From positions 18,121,633 to 18,185,632 of the forward strand of contig NC_089274.1 of the NCBI RefSeq assembly GCF_963678975.1: 64,000 nt of DNA, given 5' to 3'. Origin of the DNA: Dysidea avara. Taxonomy: Eukaryota > Porifera > Demospongiae > Dictyoceratida > Dysideidae. Below, in pieces: positions 52,447 through 61,519 of this stretch (positions are counted from its first letter, which is position 1; every line of letters starts with the position of its first letter). Position numbers and translations under genes: made by a program. The notes under the pieces are model-generated. The model ran no database searches and was not told the origin of the DNA. It saw only the letters and a program-made list of their open reading frames with translations.

Positions 52447-53140
52447 TTACAGGTTTTTGCAATTGAATTCGGCGACTTTGCAATTGAATTCGTCCCGTTT
52501 GCAATTGAGTTCGTCGCTTTTGCAATTGAATTCGTCCCGTTTGCAATTGAATTCGTCCCGTTTGCAATTGAATTCGTCGCTTTTGCAATTGAATTCGTCG
52601 CTTTTGCAGTTAAATTCGTCCATAATAAGAATGGCAGCTGGAGCAAACATGAAAACATGATGTAGCAGCTGCTACAAGAACTTGTTCAAGTACAACAGTA
52701 GTAAACAACTCTTTATAAGGCAATAATTCTTCCTCTACAGCCTCTCCAACAACATTCCAAACTCTACTGCGCCATTCGCGATGGGTGTGGTCACTCGCGA
52801 GCAAGCTAATTAACTTGTCGGACAGCTATCAGCTTCGCGTACTACCAGCTTCAATTACCTTCTAGTGTCTCAAGTGTAACTCTCCAAGGCATAAATAGTT
52901 CATCTCTTAATGAACGGGTTGGTTTCTTGGAGCCGTTTTGTTTATGACGAATTGTAATGCAAACGCGACGAATTCAATTGCAATACCGACTAATTCAACT
53001 GCAAAAGCGACGAATTCAATTGCAAAACCGACGAATTCAATTGCAAACGGGACGAATTCAATTGCAATACCGACGAATTCAATTGCAATACCGACGAATT
53101 CAATTGCAAAGGCGACGAATTCAATTGCAAAAACCTGTAA
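52447..53140. mobile_element. Foldback element with tandem-repeat arms, 694 bp
   Basis: The left arm starts TTACAGGTTTTTGCAATTG and consists of about eight 21-bp units built on TTTGCAATTGAATTCGTC. The right arm (52960-53140) is the same array inverted, again about eight units, ending CAAAAACCTGTAA. The 340-bp centre carries a minus-strand ORF (52610-52804) I do not recognise. Because 21 is a multiple of three the arms are open in several frames, but that is not evidence of coding. Confidence 0.75.
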
Positions 53141-55720
53141 AAGACCGGTATTGGAAATGGAGTTCGCGCGCTGAAACACTCCGTGTTACCGGAAGTGTGG
53201 AGGTCAAGCTTCAGGAAAGACCGAATACACGGCTATTTTATGTGTTGGCGAAGGAATGAAAGGGTTCATTACTTAGCCTTAGGTGCACAATTTCATTGGG
53301 AAGCCAGTCGATTCGAGTACATATGGGAAACCAGCCGCGCTACACAACCAGGAAGATTAATGACTGAACATTGTCACCAACTGTGCGTTCTAATAGAATA
53401 GAGTATGTTGTATTAAGAGTCACTTCATTACACCTCTGACTAAATGAACGGTCTCGATGACTGTTTCGGAAAATTGGTCCTAGTCAATTCATGCACTATC
53501 CTAATATTAGTAACAATAGTATAGTTTATCACACAGGCATACACAACCACAAACACACTTCCCACAAGGGGAGTCATAACAATCTAATTATGGAGAAGAC
53601 ATTTTCTTCTGACAACTGCAGTTGCTATCCAAATCATTACTGAACATCTTAGTCCATCTCCATTAAGTACACACCACAGAATCAATCAAGCTGATGATGA
53701 CTTAACGTTATATCCTTTCCTTGCTGACACTTCTCCATGTACTTGCTGACACAAGCACAATCATATACTGCATTAAATGTAATACACAATTATTCACTAA
53801 ATACAATAATGAGTTGATTAATAAATACACAAGAACACAACACGTACTTTGTATGGTATTTGTAGTGTACTACGTCAGCATAATAGTGTGAGGGACCGTA
53901 TGTAAGTCATGCACCACAATAAGTGATGCGGTTATCACTTCTACGTGATACGGGCCTTCAAAATGCGTAAATTTACAGATGGTGCCTAGTGTCCTCAGGT
54001 CCTGTTTGATGGGGTAAAATATGTGATGTCATGGCACTGTATGGTTTGCTTTCTTTTTGGCTTGTTATTATCAATTTTTGAAAACCGTTGCACAAGGCCA
54101 GTTACGAGTGGCGATGTAAAAAGTGTGGACTTACAGTCCCTTACACTACTACATATTCAAACATAGTTGAAAATTAACCCGGCAAACTAACAACTAACTA
54201 TTTACTGTACAACCAATGGAGCTAAAGCTTTTACCACCCAGACAGGGTCAGCACTACTTTACTTTAATTTCTCTTGGTGCACAGCTTTATTCACCCAGGC
54301 TTTCGAAGGCTGGAACCCTTTTCACAGCTCAAGTTTTTTTGTGCAGTACAACTATACAACAAAAATATAAAACCAGTGATCAGCTTAGGCCATGACAAAT
54401 TAATTTTATGTTTCATGGATGCGGATGCAGTGGGTCAATGTTTTGGCAAACTCAAAAATAAAATATTATGCAAGCAGTAACAGGTGCAGTAGCCAAGGGG
54501 AAGGAAATGGAGCTCCGTCACTTTATTATGGAAGGACTTCAGCATTTGCACCTGTCAAGATTGAGATACTCTAATAAAGCAGTCATATAACTCTAACAAA
54601 ACCTGCCGCCTCACTACTAGAGGGCAAACAATCCGTGAAACACATGGTATGACCTTAGTATACTAAATTACTGTGAACACGATAGTGCCACAAATTTTCA
54701 GAACAATGGCAAACAAATGTACCAAATGATCAGCACTTCAACATTCACAACAGTGCAACTATTCCTTACCCTTCTTATTTGTGCATATTTACAGTAGTAA
54801 CGATGGTACACTAACCAAATAATCGTTGTCACCTTCAAATTTACACCAGGTTGGTTACAATGAAATTTTGAACTAACAACTTAACATGATTAATACTCAT
54901 TACCTCACATCCTTAGATATTGTGGCACCATTAAAACTAAACTTGTATCTAGAAGAATGACTCACATTTAGGGCCCATACACAAGGAAGCAAAGATTGTT
55001 GGCATGAAACTAATGGATGGTCCGTTGTTCTTAATCTACTACAGATACCAACTCAAAATATAGCCTAAGTGATGTATTTTATCACAGACAATCACCTTGG
55101 CGACTCAAAACGATCAAAAGATGCTTGTCTGGTTAGTTTCACGCCCATTTGTGAAACAGGCAAAAAGATACCACTGGCTAAAATTTGGCACAAGTCGCAA
55201 ATTTGTTACAATAACACCTCTAAACTCACAGCACAGTATCACTATTAAATAGCACGTCAATACAGCATAAATTCATGACATAAATCACTTTAGAATTTTC
55301 CAGAGAAAGAGAGAGGAAGCAAAAATGGCGTATTTTTTTCAAAACGTGAATATGCACTTTTTTTGTACAAAAACTAGACTAGCACGTACCGCATGTTATA
55401 ATATGACTAACCACGTCAATAACTCATCAGTTTTCAGATTCTTGAGTGACTTTTCAGCGTCCAAAGGTAATTATTTTTCCCTAGCGCGGATAACAGGGAT
55501 TGTTTCAAGAGTGCCTACATCATAACTACAGTGTGTATTGGGTCCGCGAAAACCGTTTCCAATCCAGGTGTTATCGCAGATTGCACATCTGTAGTCACCG
55601 ATGTCTATGGTGTCACGTGAAAATGGGCCAATGAGAACAAAATTTGAATGGAAGTCCTCACATTTGATTGGCTATTTGGTCGAATCCAAAAAAAATATAT
55701 GACAACGGATGCACAATCCG
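53141..55720. other. Interval without recognised genes
   Basis: Short ORFs only (53183-53401, 54274-54480, 55325-55525), none with a family I know. One copy of the dispersed motif, inverted, is at about 54563. Confidence 0.5.
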
Positions 55721-55722
55721 CG

Positions 55723-56004
55723 ATACTGAGGATTTCCAAATCTTTGCAACACGTCTGAAACGCAAAGCGGAAAAACGTGATCCAGTACGTCACTTCCTGC
55801 CTCTTACCCAATCAACGGTTTAGACCCTTTAGACCGGACCAACGGTTGTGATTCAACCAAGTCGCTTGTTGATAGATTTTATACTCGTGTGTCAGTGTTT
55901 CACTGGTCGCATGGCGTGTTATAGGAATTTTAAATTTCATGTGATAGACATGCACGTGAACGCATTGCGCTTTAGTGTTGCAAAGATTTGGAAATCCTCA
56001 GTAT
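55723..56004. mobile_element. MITE with 30-bp inverted ends, about 282 bp
   Basis: ATACTGAGGATTTCCAAATC continuing to TTTGCAACAC at the left is mirrored by GTGTTGCAAAGATTTGGAAA continuing to CTCAGTAT at the right. It ends 22 bp before the ISL2EU-like element. Confidence 0.7.
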
Positions 56005-56067
56005 AATATCTATGGAAATATTCAATAGATGAATTTCATAATAAGTCACGTGCCGCCCAGACGGGGC

Positions 56068-58245
56068 ATGGCTACTAACGGAAGTGATTCGCATAGTGAG
56101 ACAGGCGAGAATAGCTATGATAGAGTTGAAGCTATTGATGATAAATGGACGGTAGAAGATTTAAAAGAATATTTACGAAGACGTGGAGGGAGAGTAAGCA
56201 GTATAAAGGCTGCTTTAATAGAAAGGTTTGCCTTAGTTACGCTCGCGAAGCACGAACTTAATTGAGTTTATAATAGTTGATAGGCAAATTACTAAACTAG
56301 ATATTGTCAAGACTGGTGTAAAGTAATTTATAAAGCGCCCTATCTAATAGAACCCATTTTTTTACGACTCAAAAATACTCTAATTGAACGGTCACTATGT
56401 AGCTACTAGCTATACTGTACTAATTGTCACAGTGTGTATAATATTTAATTTATGTTGGTAGGGCTAAGTTTTACCAGGAGAACAGTGAGGCAGGCGGAAA
56501 AGGGAAGAGCTACAGCTGTAAATCTAGTGACAACCCATGTATCATAAGGTCTTGGTCAGCAAGTGGATGGCAGGATTCTCCTGAGTGTTTCCCTGTAATT
56601 TCATCAACAGTCATACTACGTCACCTGCTGAAGACCGGGAAACAGATTCCCGGTTCAGAGGATACAGTTGTGGTGCAGAAACCCCTAAAAAGAGGCTATG
56701 AGTTTTTCTTTTGGGGTTACATTCACCAAGTTGAACTCCAACATTGTGGTGGAATTTGGTTTATTCAGTCATACTGTTGGGCTTCACAACACAAAAGCAC
56801 AAAGTACCAGCAGAAATTAACACTTGTTAATAGGGATGACCAGCTTGTTGTCGATTATGCACCCTGTGTTCCCTGCCCTGCTGGAACTAATGGTGGACTG
56901 TGCCAACACATATTTGCTCTCTTATTAGTACTTGAAAGATACTCCCCAAAGCCAGCAGAAAGTGAAAGTAATTTACCCGGACCTCAATCTTGCACATCAG
57001 AAAAGAAAACTTGGGGACATAGAAAAAGAGATGTTACACCAAAGACAGTGATGAATACCACAGTTGAAAGTGCCAAAGAAAGTGAAGAACGTAGAAAGTT
57101 ACCACTGAAGTGCACACTATATGAAGCAAGAAGTGATGTGGCTAAGAATACGAGTGGAGCTGATATAATTACCTTTAAAAGATTATTGCATGGTGAATGT
57201 CGTCTTTTCAGTGTTCTACCAGATGATTGTGCTGAAATAGAGTATGTTGAAACTTCTTATGGAACAGCACCAAAAGGAAGTTTGTTGTCATATCAGTTGT
57301 CACTGAAAAGAAAACCAGAAAATCAAACATGCAGGATATCTAAGAAACAAAAGCCAACATTATCACTTCCTCCAGAGACCATAGCTTTGTACAAACGTCG
57401 ACAAGAAGAGGGTTATGATATTCCTGATTCACAGTATAATGCATGGCTTGAAGCACAACTTCGAAATGATGCTAGCGATAGTGGCACTATAGTTCAGAAA
57501 CTCCCCCTTAGAAAACATGTCAGTGGTACGCTCACCCCTACTAAAAGGATTTCACTGGAAGAATCTCAACAAATTGAACAAGCAACAATAAGACAACATA
57601 CATCTGTGGTGTGGAAGGAGTACCACACAAGAACAATCACTTCCTCTAACTTTAAAATTATTTGCAAGCGTAGAGAAGTTACTGACAACTTCATACGGTG
57701 GTTGTTTCACCCCCCAGACATTAGCCACATACCAGCTGTTCAACATGGAAGACAATTTGAACAGATTGCTGCAAATGCTTACAAAGGTTTGAAATCGGCA
57801 CTGGTGAAGGACTTTAAAATCAGAGAGTGTGGGTTAGTACTACACACAGAATACAGATTTTTAGGAGCTAGTCCTGATCGGTTGGTAGAAGAGAATGACA
57901 TGTTAGGCTTAGCAGAAATCAAATGTCCTTATTCTGTGTTTAGCAGGTCCATCAAAGAAGCATGCCAACACCCTAATTTCTGTTGTGATATTTCCAATGG
58001 TACTCCAAGTTTGAAACATGAACATGAATAATGAATATTACTATCAGATACAGGGACAGTTGGCCATCACTGGTATCGAATGGTGTGATTTTGTAGTATG
58101 GCTTGGTGACAAACCAGATCAGATTCATATTCAGCGAATACCCTACGACACCTCATTCTGGGAAACATCAGTATTACCTACCCTACATCAGTTTATTTTA
58201 ATCATGCTTATACATATCTACAAGTACAGGAACAAAAAAACATAG
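56068..58245 (+). pseudogene. SAP + SWIM-like zinc finger + YqaJ nuclease protein of the transposon, frameshifted
   Basis: Exon 1 is about 56068-56225 (start MATNGSDSHS) and ends in a SAP-like helix pair, WTVEDLKEYLRRRGGRVSSI, a DNA-binding motif. It splices with matching phase to 56462. Exon 2 carries a Cys/His cluster CVPCPAGTNGGLCQH, resembling SWIM fingers. The YqaJ exonuclease core follows: GRQFEQIAANAY, LGASPDRLV, LAEIKCPYS, then YYQIQGQLAITG and WCDFVVWLG. At 58024-58036 a 7-bp insertion (TAATGAA next to TGAA) puts TAA after KHEHE and shifts the frame, so the conserved Gln block is out of frame. A start at 56029 would lie inside the terminal repeat and is less likely. The protein is inferred to process DNA ends or replicate the element; that is unproven. 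Confidence 0.75.
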
Positions 58246-58316
58246 TACATTAACAACAGCTACAAATACATTATAACTTTTGTAACAAGTGTACTTACAA
58301 AGTATGCATGGTTAAA

Positions 58317-59889
58317 TCAATCAATATCTGTTCCATCTTCATTGATTAGTTTCCTGCGGAAATTCGTCAACATACAGCACACCGACCATATTTAGTTGAT
58401 AGATCCAGTGGTTGTAAGCGGTACAACGCCACGCAGTATATGATAACGTTTCTTCACTTGTCCAATCACACGCTCTATATGAATGCGTACTTTTGCTATA
58501 GTTTGAGTCTTCTTCACATAGATAGGTGTAATGCTGTGACTCCCTTGAAAGGAGGAATGTTTAGAAGTAAACCATACTTCACCAATAAGTCTTGAATGTC
58601 AAAACCCTTGTCTGCCATAATTGATTTACCTGGAGGAACATCTTTTAACATTTCTACAATGCCACTTTGTATAGTTAGCTGTCTGTCACTAATAGAACCT
58701 GTGAATAGTTCACTGACAAAAATAATAGCACCATTAGGTGCCACAGCCAATAATCCTTTCATTGTTGTGTGAGATTTATACGAAGAATAGCACTGTGATT
58801 GTAATGAAAGTGATGCTGGTACTTCACACACAATCTCAGTTGCATCAATAATACAAAAAGTGGTTGGATATGTTTCTTTAAATACAGTTGGCATGTACCT
58901 TTGCACAGACTCACTAGAAAGCCATACTGGGAGTGACCCTAATCGCAGGTACATATAGTTGATCCAACGGACAAATGTTCTACTTGCAGTAGCTTCACTA
59001 ATACCAAAACGTGTAGCAAGATCCCGTTCAAGTAGACCCAATCTTAGCCGCATCAAAACCAAGAGAAGCTGATCTTCATAACTAAGTAAAAGTTTTGGGC
59101 CAGACCCAATACTTCGTTGAAGATCAGTACTTTGTTCTTTCGACTGAATCTGTTCAGGCTGAAGAAAATTTAAGCATTGTAGAAACTCTTCATTGTTAAA
59201 TCCAGTATAATATTCTAAATCAGGAATACCTTTCTTGTTACTTCCTTTAAACAACTTTTCTTGTTCCACTAAATTTTCATATGACAAAATTTGTCTAGTG
59301 TTTTGGATGACTCTTTAGCTAATCTTGTGGCTAATAGATCTTTTGTTGCTTTCAGTTCACCTTCTAGCCATTGTGTGTATGTGGGTGGCCCATACCTTGG
59401 TAGCAGGGTAGTATCTAAGTAAACACGCACAGTAGGCTCTCGTCTGCACTGAGGCAAAGGACGAAAAGAAAACACAGTTGGCACAGCATTTTTCTTCAAA
59501 CACCTTAACATTTTCCTGCTCCTTGATGGTCTAGTTTATTTATTTTTTATTTATTTATTTGTAATGTACAGGACTCAGAATTGAGTATATGGTACATGTA
59601 AACATGCAAGTGATTAGTTAAATAAGTAATTTTCTAAAAGTGCTTTGAATTTGTCCAAGTCTGGTGATGTTGTGCTCCCCTGGCGGTTACAGTCTGTTTC
59701 TACAAAATGCTCACTACAAATTACTGTCGTATTTGTGACACAAAATTCTGGTCCTTCAGCTCGCTTAATGGCAGCTATCCATTTCTTTTTCAATGAAATA
59801 TCTTTAAGAAACATATGAAACAACAAAAATGGAGTCTTACTTCTTCTGTTTTGGCAAAACGGTACACAACAATGATCGTGACTAGGCAT
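58317..59889 (-). pseudogene. THAP-DDE_4 transposase of the ISL2EU-like element, multiply disabled
   Basis: The N-terminus (59889 leftwards) is a THAP C2CH DNA-binding domain: HDHCCVPFCQNRRSK, KKKWIAAIKRAEG, VICSEHF. The last THAP piece, LRCLKKNAVPTVFSF, restarts only at about 59511. The catalytic part is DDE_4 (IS4/Harbinger-type): CIIDATEIVCE (Asp 1), GSISDRQL (Asp 2), ADKGFDIQDL, IPPFKG, and IAKVRIHIERVIGQVKK (Glu). Lesions seen: a non-THAP stretch with a stop between 59690 and 59535, a one-base shift near 59285, another near 58515, and a TAA in GSIN-stop-IWSVC. Transposase function is clear from family; this copy should not make it. Confidence 0.8.
59535..59690 (-). mobile_element. Probable 3' tail of a non-LTR retroelement inserted in the THAP gene
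   Basis: Between THAP residues CSEHFVETDC and the expected continuation LRCLKKNAVPTVF, the minus strand reads TSPDLDKFKALLENYLFN then stop, about 50 nt of unique sequence, and an A-rich AAATAAATAAATAAAAAATA run. That resembles the last residues of a non-LTR polymerase followed by its 3' tail. I could not define a target duplication. Confidence 0.45.
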
Positions 59890-60190
59890 TACTGCATTAG
59901 ATATCACCACAACTGTCAAAGTAATTGTGACCTAGATACAAGCGCCGTTCTTTTTGCCCCGTCTCGCGCATGCGGCTTTATTATGAAATTCATCTATTAA
60001 CGGTAATAGTTTTCAGTAGCGCTTATATCGTGTCCACCCTCCTCTGGTTCCTAGTGAAGTACAGTGGTGTTCTAGTATTCTATAGGTACTCCCCTGGACT
60101 TAAAGCTTAAAGATGAAGAAAAGGAGATATGAGGATAAAATAAAATTTTTGGGGTGTGCCAAAGAGTTGTACTGCTGTGACATTGCTGAT

Positions 60191-60521
60191 CAAGGGGTAC
60201 GACACCTCTCCAAATCACGTACGCCCTTCAGCTACCAAATCACAAATCAAAAAAATCTCGAGCGGTTTTGCCCACGCAAATAATTAAAACTGCTTGAAAA
60301 TTACTCTCAAAAACATATTTCTAAACAATACAAGCTCACAGTGATACAATACTAGTTTTAATCATGAATTACTGTCCTTCAGAACACAGTAATAACATCA
60401 CAAATCACACTACGGCAATCACAAGTTAAGTTTCAAATCAATTTTCAAATTACAAATCAGGTTTCAAATCACAAAATGATTTCAAATCACGTACAGATTT
60501 GCAAATGTGTCGAACCCCTTG
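60191..60521. mobile_element. MITE with CAAGGGGT ends, 331 bp
   Basis: The left end CAAGGGGTACGACAC mirrors the right end GTGTCGAACCCCTTG. The inside repeats CAAATCAC several times. Flanks TTGCTGAT and TTGCTAGT agree in six of eight positions, a possible decayed 8-bp duplication. Confidence 0.65.
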
Positions 60522-60536
60522 TTGCTAGTACTGCTT

Positions 60537-60976
60537 TAGTCTGGCAGCGCCCGCCCCTTCGCTTTTAGAGTAAGGGTCTGGTTACCGTAGTATACTATGG
60601 TATACGGTACTTGTGCTACCGGAAGTCAAATGTGGTTTCAAATTGCACATGACGTAATAAATTACCTGTTTTTAAGCCTTTATAACTCGGTGAAGAAAGC
60701 ACAAAACTTCATATTTCTCAATGTAGGTCTACGGCGTGTGTATCTCGGAGTCTCGCTCTGAGAGTACCAGCTGCTTTCCAACTATTCCGAATTCAGTCAC
60801 TATGGTTATTGTGTTATTCATGGCACAAACTACACATTTTACGTCACAAATACTTATTTAAACTGGATACTGCGATTTGATTGGCTCTACCACTATAGTG
60901 GTAGTAACACAAGTACCCTATACTACAGTTACCAGACCCTTACTGTAAAAGCAAAGGGGCGGGCGCTGCCAGACTA
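60537..60976. mobile_element. TAGTCTGG-family MITE, 440 bp, 9-bp duplication
   Basis: Ends are TAGTCTGGCAGCGCCCGCCC and its inverse, with arms of about 50 bp running through AAGGGTCTGG. GTACTGCTT occurs at 60528-60536 and 60977-60985. Confidence 0.8.
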
Positions 60977-60984
60977 GTACTGCT

Positions 60985-61519
60985 TAGTCTGGCGCGGCCG
61001 CCCCTTCGCAAACAGGAAGGGTCTGGAGACTCTAGCATAGTGTACTTGTGCGAATGGAATGTAATTAGTGGGAGAGACGTGGTTTTCCGTAATTAGATTG
61101 CATCATTATCGTTAGTCATTGCGATATTCATATCCAGTGGAGCGCTAAAAAAACTCACCGCTTCTAACTTACAACACTACTTAACGCGTACTCTTTGTAC
61201 TTTTTAAATATGCCATCCTTATTCCTTCACAATAAATTGTTCAAATTGGACAAGACTCAAGGCAGGCAAACCAGAAACCACAGTTTGCCGCCTATCAAGT
61301 TGGCCAAAACGGATATCCATGTCACTAAATGAGCAGGCAAGCGATTTGATTGGACGCACCAGTTTTTGGTAAGTTCGTACAAGTACACAATGCTTTTTTA
61401 TTTTTTATTTATTTAATCAGGAAAAATAGCATTAGCCAAAAAGGCTGTTTTTCAGCTATGCCCTGGTGCTAGAGTCCCCAGACCCTTCCTGTTTGCGAAG
61501 GGGTGGCCGCGCCAGACTA
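60985..61519. mobile_element. Adjacent TAGTCTGG-family MITE, 535 bp
   Basis: Ends are TAGTCTGGCGCGGCCGCCCC and its near-inverse ending GCCAGACTA. The flanks share GTACTGCT, so it occupies the same target word as its left neighbour. A non-LTR tail is nested near its right end. Confidence 0.75.
61397..61465 (-). mobile_element. 3' tail of the same non-LTR family as 39003-40240, nested in a MITE
   Basis: Read on the minus strand, it gives CAGGGCATAGCTGAAAAACA, then an AAATAAATAAAAAATA tail, closely matching the 3' end at 40155-40240. It lies inside the 60985-61519 element, so it inserted after that element. Confidence 0.65.

Larger units (their letters stand above)
56027..59995. mobile_element. 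ISL2EU/IS4EU-like DNA transposon with SAP-YqaJ and THAP-DDE_4 genes
   Basis: The ends are imperfect inverted repeats. Left starts AGATGAATTTCATAATAA and continues to CCCAGACGGGGCA. The right end, inverted, reads AGATGAATTTCATAATAA then CGCGAGACGGGGCA. AT flanks both sides (56025-56026 and 59996-59997), consistent with a 2-bp target duplication. Two convergent genes fill the inside: a YqaJ-nuclease gene (plus) and a THAP transposase gene (minus). As I recall the family, pairing of a DDE_4 transposase with a YqaJ protein marks the ISL2EU group. Length is 3969 bp. It is probably non-autonomous now because both genes carry lesions. Confidence 0.8.

Noticed and set aside
52373..53259. Possible CRISPR-like or repeat-protein coding region
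   Set aside because: The repeats are contiguous 21-bp units without spacers, inverted between two arms, in a eukaryotic context; open frames follow from the unit length.
56029..56067. Upstream Met as start of the SAP protein
   Set aside because: It lies inside the transposon terminal repeat; the Met at 56068 directly precedes the unique coding sequence.
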